From Sternotherus odoratus (taxonomy: Eukaryota > Chordata > Testudines > Kinosternidae), in assembly GCA_032164245.1 (NCBI GenBank), contig JAVMKO010000001.1, forward strand, positions 76,319,892 to 76,383,891: DNA of 64,000 bases, in the 5' to 3' direction. Both the position numbers and the translations under genes were made by a program. The notes beneath the pieces are model-generated. The model saw only the letters and a program-made list of their open reading frames with translations, was not told where the DNA came from and did not search any database. Positions 22,109 to 33,228 of this stretch are shown piece by piece. Every line of letters starts with the position of its first letter. Within the stretch, counting starts at the first letter, position 1.

Positions 22109-22716
22109 TAATATAATATCACCTTAACATTTGCTGGAAATTTTTTGCTATGAAGATGATCATTCCTCAAAGTTTGGCGGTCTTGCATATTTCCTGAATG
22201 GCTTGTGTACAACTGGGATTTTTGGCCATTTTAATTTTAAATTACTTACTGGGAAGTGTTGGTATCCACTTCAGTCCATTTTTCTTACTTGTCTATCAAA
22301 CACTTTTATCCCCTTTTTGGTTTTTTTTTAAAAAAAGAGGGGTGGGGGGGGGGTCATCTGAAGAGATCAGGAAGTAATGCTGTGAGAAATACATAAAGAT
22401 AAGAATGTTTTTTTCTTTCTAGATATTTTCCCTTTTTTGGTCTATGGGTTTCAAGAACATCTCAGCTGTATTAGCAATAAACAATATACCATTGTTTTGT
22501 ATCATTGTTAACCATAATGGTAGATCAGTGCCATTTTAGAGAACCATGCTGGAATTTCCCATGCTTTCTTGTTACTGATGGGAATATTGATTAGAAATCA
22601 CTCTCAAGGCCTCTCTCTGTTGTTGCAATCTCTGAGTAACAGCTCATAAAACATCTTGGTTATGTCCTTTGCAGTGCATGTACCAAGATTACTTTGGTGT
22701 TGTTGCTTCTTCCCAG
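22109..22716. other. Intron, nothing recognised
   Basis: Intronic sequence with T-, A- and G-homopolymers near 22315-22355. No gene or classified repeat seen. Confidence 0.6.
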
Positions 22717-22835
22717 GATGACCGTTTGAGGGAACCGCTGCAAAAGCTGAGACTGGCTGTCAGCAATGTCATGCCTGAACAATTATTCAAGTATCAGGAG
22801 GACTGTCAGGCTCGCAATCAAGCCAAGAATGCAAA
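22717..22835 (+). CDS. UBN2: UBN2 exon (window exon 6): middle domain
   Basis: 119 nt, acceptor CTTCTTCCCAG, phase 0 in and phase 2 out at a non-canonical-looking but valid GTGCGT donor. It encodes [20 protein letters not shown], then [19 protein letters not shown] and two bases of Lys. The basic helical content and the [14 protein letters not shown] motif match UBN2. Reading continues open into the intron for some 50 codons, which does not reflect coding sequence. Confidence 0.96.
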
Positions 22836-23557
22836 GTGCGTACTTTTGAAGTTGGGATATTTGTGCTTGGCCACGGGATTCATACAGAAAACATGGGTTA
22901 AATTTCCATGTTTCTCAATTCTGGGGTATAAATACTGCAAAGGCAATGTACTCGGCCCATATAAGGGTGTAAAAGGAAATTGGGACAGTGCAAAGTACTC
23001 TTAATTCTTTCAGCTAATTAAGTAACACCATCAACTAATTCTGAAAAGAAGTCGCATTAACTGACTTTGAGGTAAGATCTTAAGGATGGGAGGAAAAAGA
23101 GGCTGTAACATGTCAAGAGGGGGAAATAAAAATAAGATGGAACTGAGATGTATTTTTTTACGTTCTTGATTATTTTTGTCCTGTTTATTAAAACTGTTAT
23201 CTCTTCACTGCATGAGGGAATCTTGATTTTGGATTGGGGTTGGGTATAGGAGTAAGAATTGACTGGTGAGCATCCTCCATCTGTCATCACATTCATAGCA
23301 CTAGACTGACAGTGAGCAGGCCTGAAGGAGTCTATACAACTTGCCCTGCCAGCTAGAGGTGGTGAGAGTCACATGGAGAGATGGAGTGGGAGGGTCAAAT
23401 GTTTTTGTTTGCCTTTTTGGGAGCAGTATAATGAAAACCTGAGGGCTGCACCCCTATTTGTACAGCCTGGTAGGAGAGAATTCATGTCTGTCTTGGGGAA
23501 TTACACCATGTGTCTGTGTCTTTAAGTACTAATTCTCTCTCAAAAAATATGTTCTAG

Positions 23558-23671
23558 ATTGCAAGCAGAAGATGAACGAGACAAAAATGGATCAGAGGAG
23601 GATGACGACGAGAAGCCAGGAAAAAGGATTGTTGGGCCAAGAAAGAAATTCCGCTGGGATGATACAGTGAG
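23558..23671 (+). CDS. UBN2: UBN2 exon (window exon 7): acidic segment and GPRKKF motif
   Basis: 114 nt after a GTTCTAG acceptor; its first base completes Lys and its last two bases begin Arg at a GTGTGA donor. It encodes LQAEDERDKNGSEEDDDEKP, then GKRIVGPRKKFRWDDTV. The run of acidic residues followed by the GPRKKFRWDD motif is diagnostic of the ubinuclein middle domain. The exon is shorter than 60 codons and was located by splice sites and phase. Confidence 0.96.
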
Positions 23672-24689
23672 GTGTGACATAACATTGCCCCTTTTCACAT
23701 TGCACAAGTTTTTTAACTTTGTGGCCATTGAGCCATAGCACCATCTAATAAATAATCCCAGTCAAAAACAGACTTGATAGAGATTTGGGAAAGGGATAGT
23801 GGCAGTATGGATTTATAAAAAAGATAGGTATGAAGGAAGGCATCTCAGTTTCCCATGCAGCTTTGTTTCTGAAACTTGAGGGGTGAGGGACCTGAATCCC
23901 CACTCCAGTCTCTTTATACCACATAAAAATGCTGGAGCAGTATAAAAGGCCATCAGTTGCGTAATATCCAATATCTGGCCAAAGGGAGAATATCCCTGAT
24001 GCAGAAATTTCAGAAGATAGTTGAAAGATTGTATCCCAAGTACTCTTCTTAAAAACTTTAATATAAGAGTGAGTAGGCCGCATCACATAGCACTGTTGAG
24101 ATTCTGGACAGCACAGACCCTCATCTGACATACTGATGACTTGTCTACTCCAGGAAATTTAAGAGTTACTGAAAATTGTTTGTTTTTTAGCAAATGGAGC
24201 CCATTAAATCCGTATTTAAAAAGGTAAAATTTCTCAGTCTAGGCAAGACTTAAATTCACTTCAGAGCAGAAATTAGCATTAGGGAAAGGTGCTGGATTTG
24301 CAGCTCTTGGACACTGATGAAGTCTTTGCCCATCTACATGGCCAATATATCACAAGCTGACCTAGAGAGACTATCCTATTGGCAAGAAAGGAGTTCAGTT
24401 TTTGTCCCATTCATTCAGTCTGTGCACCAAGGCTTAAAAAGGCAATTTTTCTGGTATAGCGCAGTGTCAGATGCTTTAGTGACAGTTAAAGGACAAGGTC
24501 CCTGCCCAGATGAGCTCATGGGCTCAATAAACAATGTACTGTGATGTGGAATATGGTGTATCAATAGAGCTTTTAGGTATCCTCTATTCTAAGAAAATAT
24601 TGAAGCCATGACAGACCAGGTGAGAGAGAACATTCCAGACGTGGGGATGCCATATAAAAGAGGACATGTCAAGAATTGGAGGGTGCAGA

Positions 24690-26660
24690 GGGAATTAGTC
24701 ACAAGTCAGGCTGTATGTCTGTCACGGAGTCTGACACTTCTGCAGTGGCACTCCTGGGTTGCCTGAGCAGATCAGGCAGTCCCTGGCCAGTCATACGAGC
24801 TGCTGTTGGGGCAATCTTGGGCTACCGCTGTCCCTCCCCCCCCAGCAGCAGCAGTTTGGGTGTGGGAGGGGGCTCAGGGCTGGGGCAGAGGGAGTGCAGG
24901 GCGGTGCTTGTGGCAGCTCCCTGGAAGCAGCCGGCATGGTCCCTGCAGCTCTGAAGGGGGGAGGGGGGGATTTTCGCACTGCCCCTGTCTGGAGGCACCA
25001 CCCCTGCAGCTCCCATTGGCTGCAGTTCCCGGTCAGTGGGAGCTGCGGAGCCAGAGCTTGTGGCAGGGCCAGCTAGTCGAGCCCCCCTGGCCTTCCCTCC
25101 CTCTAGGAACTGCAGGGACAGGCTGGCCGCTTCCAGTGAGCTGAGCAGAGCCAGGTAGGGAGCCTGCCAGCCCCACCAACCTTCCCCTCTGAGCACCAGC
25201 AGGGGTCCTGGGCTGCATGCAGAGGGGAAAGTAAGCCGGTACGTGCCGGTGCACCATACTGGGGCAGCCCAGCTTCCCCAGGGGGCAGTTTAAAGGCCCT
25301 GGGGCTCCCAGCAGTGGCTGGAGCCCCAGGCCCTTTAAATTGTCACCAGAGCCCCCCTGCTCGAGCCCTGGGGTAGTGGCTGCCAGGCTCTGGGGGCTAT
25401 TTAAAGGGCCCAGGGCTCCCCTGCTTCTACCGCTTGGTCCTTTGAATAGCTGCTGGAGCCCCACCGCTGCTACTCCAGGGCTCTGGGGGCTATTTAAAGG
25501 ACAGGGCAGTAGATTCAGGGGAGCCCTGGGCCCTTTAAATAGCCCCCAGATCCCCAGGAGGTGTGTGTGGGGGGGCTCTGGGGCTATTTAAAGGGCCTAG
25601 GGCTCCACCTGCCTCTGCTGCCCCATCTTTTAAATAGCGTGGGAGCCGCGTGGCTTCCCCAGGGCTCCAGGGCTATTTAAAGGATGGGGCAGCAGAGGCA
25701 GCTGGAGCCCCAGGCCCTTTAGCACCCAGGGTGGAGGGGGGGCTCTGGGAGCTATTTAAAGGGTCCTGGGCTCTGTTGCCCTGTCCTTTAAATAGCCGCA
25801 GGAACCCTGCCACTCCTGCGGCTATTTAAAGGTCAGGGAGGTAGAAGCAGGGGAGCCCTAGGCCCTTTAAATAACCCCCAGGGTAGGGGGTTTGGAGGGC
25901 TATTTAAAGGGGCCAGGGCTCCCCTGCTTCTACCTCCCTGTCCTTTAAATAGCGTCGGGAGCAGCGGGTTCCCGCCGCTATTTAAAGGACTGGGACAGCA
26001 GAAGCAGCTGGAGGCCGGGCCCTTTAAATAGCCGGGGGGGTGGGGGGGCTCCTGGGGCTATTTAAAGGGCCCAGGGCTCCAGCTGCCTCTGCAGCCCTGT
26101 CCTTTAAGTAGCCCCCAGAGCTCTGCTGCTGGAGCCCTGGTAGCAGCTGCAACTGGGGCTCCACCAGTGGTTTAAAGGTCATGGGGCAGTAGTGGCAGCG
26201 GAGCCATGGGTCCTTTAAACTGCTTCTGGAGCCCTCGGCTTCCCCTGCTACCACACGGGGAGGGCACTTACCAGTATGGGGCTGGGTTAGTGCCAGCTCT
26301 GATCCACTCTAGCCCCGCCCCTTCTGCCAGAGGCCCCGCCCCTTCCAGGGGCCAGAGCTGATGCCAACCCAGCCCCATACCAGTAAGAACTTATTTTTAC
26401 TTTCATCCCTGGCTGCATGCCACAGCCTGCCCCCATCCCTCCAGCACCAGCTGGGGTCCCAAGGTGCATTCCGCCACTGTTGCCTGACCTCCTCCAGCTT
26501 CCGTGGTGGTCCTGGGCTGCGCCCCAGAGCATCTGCGGCCCCCCAGCCCAAGTTTTAGTTAAGTGTATATAGTGCAAGTGATAGGTCACGGGCTGTGAAT
26601 TTTTGTTTACTGCCTGTGACCTGTCCATGACTTTTACTCAAACTAAGGCTACATTTTAGT
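24690..26660. repeat. GC-rich composite repeat block with TTTAAA modules
   Basis: A block of about 2 kb that is very unlike its AT-rich surroundings. The left part (24720-25230) is GC-rich with GCAGCTCCCATTGGCTGCAG-type sequence. The central part (25230-26260) repeats modules of the form GGGCTATTTAAAGG / CCTTTAAATAGCCC in both orientations roughly every 50-100 bp. The right part ends with TGTGACCTGTCCATGACTTT near 26600-26640. It resembles other GC-rich turtle repeats; boundaries and class are not resolved. Open frames in it are not genes. Confidence 0.7.
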
Positions 26661-26921
26661 CCCAGGTAGTCACAAAATCTGGAGGGAATTAAGAGGACAG
26701 TGGATAGATGGGTCATCAATGCCAGTTACAATGGTTGTCTTTTACATTAGCATCTTTCCTACAAAAGTGGACTAAGATTCATGAACTCTTTTCACATAGG
26801 GCAGCGAACAGCCCATTACATGGCAACAACTTGTCCATTCCGCAGTCTTTCTGTTGAGTGCTCAAATTGACTTTTGCAGTACATTCATTATATGGTTCAT
26901 GCCTGGTGCTCTTCTCTGCAG

Positions 26922-27065
26922 GGCTTTGTTGTGTAACCTTGTCAAGATCAAGCTGGGATGCTACGAACTAGAGCCAAATAGAAGTCAGTCTCCTGAGGAT
27001 TACCTCAAGACCTTTATGGAGACAGAGGTGAAACCACTCTGGCCTAAAGGCTGGATGCAGGCTAG
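26922..27065 (+). CDS. UBN2: UBN2 exon (window exon 8): end of middle domain
   Basis: 144 nt from CTTCTCTGCAG to GTAAGA, phase 2 in and phase 2 out. It encodes [40 protein letters not shown] and PKGWMQA. The [11 protein letters not shown] motif is one of the strongest ubinuclein signatures. The following intron is 16.1 kb and carries the nearly intact DIRS retrotransposon. Confidence 0.97.
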
Positions 27066-30000
27066 GTAAGATATTTGCTTAGTGTTTCTGATTGCTACTG
27101 TGTAACAGCTTCTTGAGTCTCACTTAGGGTGACATGCTTCTACAGACTTGGTAAAGGGACATTGTCATAATTTTAAAATACTGTAAATATCCTGTAACTG
27201 ATAACATTTTAGGTCATTGAAACTGAAAATTTAAAAACATCTCACTTTCATACAGGTGTGTTTTTTTTGTTGTTTTTTTTTTTTTTTGCATTTCACCTGG
27301 TTTGAACTACATAGCTACTTCAGGTTTGCTCCTTCACTCTTTTATACTAACATGATGCTATAATTAGTTATAACTAATATAACTAATTATATTAATAAAT
27401 ATATTAAGTGTGTGTGTGTATATACACATACACACTAATATAATGCTATAAACATTATGGGAAATGTTTTAGTAACGCATTTCCTAATTGAAATGAAATG
27501 TTCCTAAAATATTTTAAGTATATTCTGTAAATCTTTTCTAAATGTATTATTTTAAATATTGTGCCATAGTACATGACCGTGTCAGTTTAAAGGGTGGCTG
27601 CCAGGCATCTTTTGCCTTGCCTTGTTAAAATAGTGACGGTCACATAAAGTGACCAGCTATGCTTTAAACTGCCAGTTGAACTGGAACATAGCAGTAGGAA
27701 AATTGACAGATTTAACAAATTAATTTGTTTCTGTTTTTACATAGAATCTTGAGGGCTAGCAGAAGAGTACTTTTAGAGGAGGGTTACTCTCTCTGGTGGT
27801 CTGCCAGAGATTGAGTTTACTAACCTTCAGGGATGTGTTAGCTGTGGTTTGACACCGTCTCTGCTCCTCTTTGTTGTATTGTCTTGGATTTTTTGGCACA
27901 ATTTTCCTGTACATTTTGTATGATATACCTTTGTATAGACTTTTTGAAGATTTTAGGGGGAAATAAAGTAGATAATGGGGTGATTGCTGAGGAGACTTTT
28001 CCTGTGATGGTTAGGGTGATATAGGAAGTGGATCTATCTGTGTAATCTGTGAGCAGTTTAGCTTGTGACTAGATTGATTTTGATTTGTCAGTGCTCTGAT
28101 ACTCTAGCGAGAGTGCACTAAACATTTTATTAATAATCCTTTGTACTTCTATTTCTAAACTGTCCCCTGCTAAATCACTTTGGCAGATGTGCAAAAACAT
28201 CAGTAAAGTACAGAATTTCTTAATCTTGTTAAAATGCAAATAAACCAATGAACCACGGACAATGTGGAAGGGGAAAGTAGGAGGGATGCTAATAATGAGG
28301 CTAAAATGCAAGTTTGAAATAAAGTCCTACGGTGTTCTCTAAAAATAGGAAGAGATGAACAGAGTCAGATGGCATAGAGGTGAGTGAATTCCATACTTTA
28401 GGGCCCAGTACAGAAAAGCCATAATTGCCTGCAAATTCTAAGACATAACTAGTCTTGGAAGGATAAGATTTTTGTTAATAAATGTAAATAAATGTTGTTT
28501 GCCACACGTACAAAAATTGAAAAATATTTCCATACATGATGATGAAAATGTATAGATCGGAAAAGTAAGAAAAATGCTGCGTAAGAACTTTGAGTCAAAA
28601 TCCACTTTAGACTTCAGAATTAGGCTTGTTACAAATGGGCTAGCAAATGAATAGTAAAAACATAAATGTTTTATTGATTTATGTATATTTTGACGTGATG
28701 TTGACAATTTGTTTTAACATTGATGATGCTTTTTTAACCCTTTAAATCTAATTATTTACTCTCGTTAAATAACTGACATCCCACCCCATACTTTCTGCAA
28801 CTGTGAATATTTAAATGGATAAAAATATTTTTAAAAAGCTTAAAAATAAACCTCAATATTATCCATCAAAATTATTTTAAAAAATGAATTCTGCCACACT
28901 TCAACATAATAGTTGGAGTCCTAAAAGGTGGATGGTGCCAGAGTTTGGGTGATATGAAACTGGAGGAGGAGGTCCTGAGTGTAGCCAAAAGCCAACACTA
29001 CTTATAACTGAAATAAATTAACCAACCAACCAACCAGCTTATAACCTGTCTACCATTGCATAAGCAACCAATGTAAAGCATACAAGGGAGGGTGTAATGA
29101 TTTTCTAAAACTAGTGAGTAAATGTGCTAAAGGAAAAAACCTTTCATGTTCACAGGGATATGTCTATTACTATTATTAATGTGCTTATTATTTATATATT
29201 GCTGTAAATATATCTGACTCTTTACAAACAGTGAGGCACATGCCCTGTCCAGGAGTGTTTACAGTCTGATAGACAAGACACAGGACAACAGTTTAGGTAA
29301 GAGAGGGTCAGGAGAGATTATTGGTGAGGAAAATGAAGTACCTGAGTACTGTTGCAAGGTCATCCTAGGATAAATCAAAGCAAAATTTGTGCCTACTTCA
29401 CTGCTGACAACATTATACCACATCTGGCATATGGCTTTCAGTGGAATGAATGTGGGAAAAGTGTCTTAAGATTTATAATCTTATTACCTCCAGATGAGTG
29501 GTCTCAACAATTGCAGCTACAAAGGAGAAGAGTAGTCTCATCTAAATTACGTCTGCCCAACAGCAAGATTTCTGTTTTATCAGAGTTAAGGACTAAGCAG
29601 TTTTGTATATCCATTTGGCAATTGCGTGACAGAAAAATAACTTGCCGAGTCTACAGAGCAAGACTTACATAACTATATATATATCTACATACTGATACAA
29701 TTGTATCCTGCATTTAGAGGCAATTTCACAAAGAGAGCTCATGTATACTGAAAAATGTGGAAGAGATGTGGTATACATAAGGGATGTGTCCTATCAAATC
29801 AGACATGACAGTTTTCCATCTCTATTAATATAGCCTGTACCCATTCCTGGGTAGTTTTAGAGCACATCAGCAAAGTTTTAGTCACCAAACAGCCTGCTTT
29901 CTGTCATATCAAAATTGCTGAGCAGTCCAGCACACTTACCTGCCCTGCTTTAAAACCAGCAGAATACTCTCAATCATGGTTTCAATTCCAGAAAAAGAAT

Positions 30001-30453
30001 GGACCAATCTACCCAGGTTGTCATTATTTTTAAGTTTACCTATAGACCTGAATAGCAGTTTTCTTAATAGCCAAAATGGAGAAATTAGATTGGCTGGTTG
30101 ATGGTCACTCCTGCATCAAATAGTATCTTTTTGAGGAGGGCATGGGCCTCCATGTGTTTTAGGGTGACCAGCACCCATAATTAAGCATATTGATAATGGT
30201 ACCATGTCCACACTATTTGCTATAGGTTAAATGATGGTCATAATTCTCAATGGTGAGTCTTAATGAGCCCAGAAGACCGCAAGTATCCTCGGCTTCCCAA
30301 CATGTACACAGGAAGAAACAGTGCAGTCCTCAGAGTACAGAAAGACCAGCCTGAAGCCAGTCCTGTCTACAGAGAACATAGCATACTTGACTGTAGGAAC
30401 CACTAACTAAGCAGAAGAGTTCATGGTGTATCTGTCTCTGAGGATAAGGAACA
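27066..30453. other. Intron, largely unrecognised
   Basis: AT-rich intron. It contains T runs at 27258-27288, TA-rich palindromic sequence at 27360-27440, and weak, old interspersed-repeat wording around 29200-29290 (CATGCCCTGTCCAGGAGTGT). No exon was found. Confidence 0.5.
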
Positions 30454-30650
30454 TTCTTCTTCGAGTGATTGCTCACATGCATTCCATTTAGGGTTAGGTA
30501 CGCGCAGCGTGCCTGGTTGCCGGGTAGATTTTCCCCTAGCTATAGTCTGGATGAGCAGGGAGCCCCCTGGAGTGGCGCCCTCATGGCGACCTATATATAC
30601 CCCTGCGACCTAGCTACCATCTTAGTTCCTTCTTTCCGCAGACGAGCTGG
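30454..30650 (+). repeat. Left inverted terminal repeat of DIRS copy 3
   Basis: Begins TTCTTCTTCGAGTGATTGCT. The interior GGTTGCCGGGTAGATTTTCC through CCATCTTAGTTCCTTCTT is repeated in reverse complement at 36490-36648 with about four substitutions. Confidence 0.9.
30591..30600 (+). promoter_or_regulatory. Putative TATA box of the DIRS left ITR
   Basis: CTATATATAC lies inside the left ITR, 240 nt upstream of the gag ATG at 30832. The mirror copy GTATATATAG is at 36533-36542 on the other strand. Promoter activity is inferred from the motif and position only. Confidence 0.5.
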
Positions 30651-30831
30651 TTGTAGGAACAGCGGAGCTCTGAGTCTAGCAGTCTCCATATCTCCTAGCT
30701 ATTCAGTCTCTAGTCTTTATGTTAATAGTTTTAGTAAGGTACTTAGTGTAAATAGTTCTCTATTAGTGTAATTAGTTCTTTTAGTGTAAATAGAGATAAG
30801 GGCAGGGGCTCTCCCCTGCCACCTGGGGCTT

Positions 30832-33228
30832 ATGCCTCCCAAGACTCCAGACTTCAAAGCGTGTACTAAGTGTGGGAAGCCTATGCCATTGGGCGACCCA
30901 CACTCTCACTGCCTAAAGTGCTTGGGCGAGTCCCACGTTGCAGAGTCCTGTAAGATCTGCAGAACTTTTAAACCCCGCACAAGAAAGGATAGGGAGTCTC
31001 GCCTCCGACATATCCTCATGGAGGCAGCCCTGGCCCCGGACGCGGGAGAGACACCGGGACCCTCTCCCAAGACGGCACCAGCCAAGGCCAAGCCCCGGCA
31101 CCGGTCTCACTCCCCTTCGCGAAAGAGGAAGAGGGACCTGCAGGCGCCATCAACTGCTCCGGCACCGCATCACCGTGAGCAGCTGCCGCCGGCACCCGTG
31201 GCATGGTCAGACTCAGGCCGCTCGGAGGAGCAGTCCTCGGCACCGACACCGCCGACTCCGGCACCCGCGCAGGGGCCGTCGAGTCCGGTGCAAGTGGTCT
31301 CTCCACTTAGAGTGCCCATACCGCAGCGACTCCCCTCTACGCCATAGGCGTTCGCTGCTGCCGGCCACCTGCTGGCCTCAGACTCCATCCCGGAGCTGAG
31401 TCAGGTCCGATCCAAGGGCAGGCCGCCCGCGATCGGGACCGAGATCGCGGCCAGGAGTCCTAGAGGGCCTGAGCACCGCTCGATCTCCCGGCGCCGCTCG
31501 GACTCCCGGTACCGCTCTACATCGAGGCACCGGTCGCAGTCGCGGCGCCGTACGGTGAGGAGACAGTCTTCCGGATCCCTGCGGGGACGGTCCCACCGTT
31601 CGCAATCTCTGTGCCGGTCCGAGTCCTGGCGCCGATCAGAGTCCCGGTACCCACGCTCCACTCGGCGCCGGTCGCACTCTCGGCGCCGGTCGCACTCTCG
31701 GCGCCGGTCGGTGAGCTGGCACAGAGGGAGTCCGCACCTCCAGTCTCGGCGCCGCTCAGGATCCAACCGCCGGTCGGACTCCAAACGACGATCCCGCTCC
31801 CGGCGCTGCTCACCATCCCGGTGCCTATCGTCCTCCCGGCACTGGTCGAGGCATTACATCGGGTCTCCGGACGGTAGACGCTCCCGGTCCCGGCACCGAA
31901 CACCGCCTCGGCACCAGCACAACTCGAGATACCGGTCCCGCTCCCGGCACCGAGCGTCACCTCTGCGGTACCGATCATCCAGTCGATCCCCACGCCGGCA
32001 CCGCGCGAGATCCCACCACCGTTCGGGGTCCATCTGCTCAGGGCATAGAGAGTCAGCCAGACCAGCGCTCCATGACTCTCCGCCCAGACCCCAGCAGCCT
32101 ACCACGGGGGTACCACCCTGGCCGTCTGCATCTGCTTCAGTGTCCCCGAGATCAGCCACCGGGCAACAATCACTCCACCCCAGCTGGCCAGCTTGGGCAC
32201 AATGGGCTTGTGACCAGCCCCAAGCCACTCAGTCGGACCCTGGGTTCCCCCTAAGGCCTGAGAGCACCAACGATCCAGTGCCGGGCCCATCCTCAGTAGC
32301 CTGTCGTTCAGATGCACCCTCTATAGTGGGCGAACCGGGTCCTTATCCCTCCCCTACTCGGGTTGAGACGGTGGCGGGCATGTCATCTGCCAGCCCACCC
32401 TCGGTGGACCAGGCCAATTACCAAGGCCTCTTGAAAGCAGTGGCTACAAACATGAACTTACCCATGGAGGAGGTTCCGATGGTCGAGGACCCAGTTACCA
32501 CCATGCTTTCTAAGGGGGCTCCAACAAGGGTAGCAGTCCCATTTATAAACACAATCAAACAAAACGCTGCTACAATATGGAAAACCCCTGCCTCCGTTCC
32601 CCCCACTGCTCGGGGTGTAGAGAGGAAATACTTTGTCCCTGCAAAGGGATACGAGTATCTCTATGTTCATCCTCCTCTTTCATCGCTCGTGGTGGACTCG
32701 GTGAACAATAAAGAGCGCCACGGGCAGGAGGCGCAGGCCCCTAAGACAAAGGAGGCTAGGCGCCTGGACCATTTTGGGAGAAAGATTTACTCATCAGGGG
32801 GTCTCATTCTAAGAGTGGCCAACCATCAGGCACTTTTGAGTCGCCATCATATTGATACAACGGAGGCCTTGGCGATATTTGAGGCCGTGATCCCATCGGA
32901 GGGCAAACAAGAGCTCAGGGCCCTGCTCCGCCAAAGCAGAGACATATCTAGGTATGCCCTGCAGGCGGCCCTGGACTCTGCAGACTCGGCAGCAAGAGCC
33001 ATGGCTTCAGGGATTGCCCTCCGCCGAGCGGCTTGGCTGCAATCCGCCAATTTGCCCCTGGGGATGCAGCTCAAAACTCAGGACCTTCCCTTTGAAGGAG
33101 ATTCCCTGTTCTCAAACGACACGGACGCCCGCCTCCAAACTTTTAAGGACAAAGGGGTAACCCTTAAAACTTTGGGGATGCATACCCCGGCATCCCAGAG
33201 GCGTCCCTTCTATCCCCCACGGAGGTAA
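30832..33228 (+). pseudogene. DIRS Gag (one in-frame TAG)
   Basis: A single reading frame of 799 codons from ATG 30832 to TAA 33226-33228, interrupted only by TAG at 31345-31347. No other stop occurs between the two halves. The N-terminus has a Cys/His cluster (CTKCGKPMPLGDPHSHCLKC then LGESHVAESCKIC) likely to bind zinc. The middle (about 31400-32060) is an Arg/Ser-rich domain with SRRRSHSRRRSHSRRRS-like repeats. The C-terminal part (from PAKGYEYLYVHPPLSSLV to RRPFYPPRR) is the DIRS Gag capsid-like region. The LAP2-alpha-specific domain of mammals is known to derive from this region, so automated annotation may call it a LAP2-like protein. The stop may be a sporadic mutation; readthrough is possible but unsupported. 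Confidence 0.88.

Noticed and set aside
22669..23004. 111-codon frame read as one exon
   Set aside because: Only 22717-22835 matches UBN2. The frame upstream of the CCCAG acceptor and downstream of the GTGCGT donor is intronic.
24676..26628. Many overlapping frames of 60-143 codons
   Set aside because: Composition artefacts of the GC-rich repeat block; no domain, no splice sites, frames on all phases.
30906..32317. Minus-strand frames opposite the DIRS gag
   Set aside because: Mirror frames of the CGG/CCG-rich Arg/Ser repeat; no independent motif.
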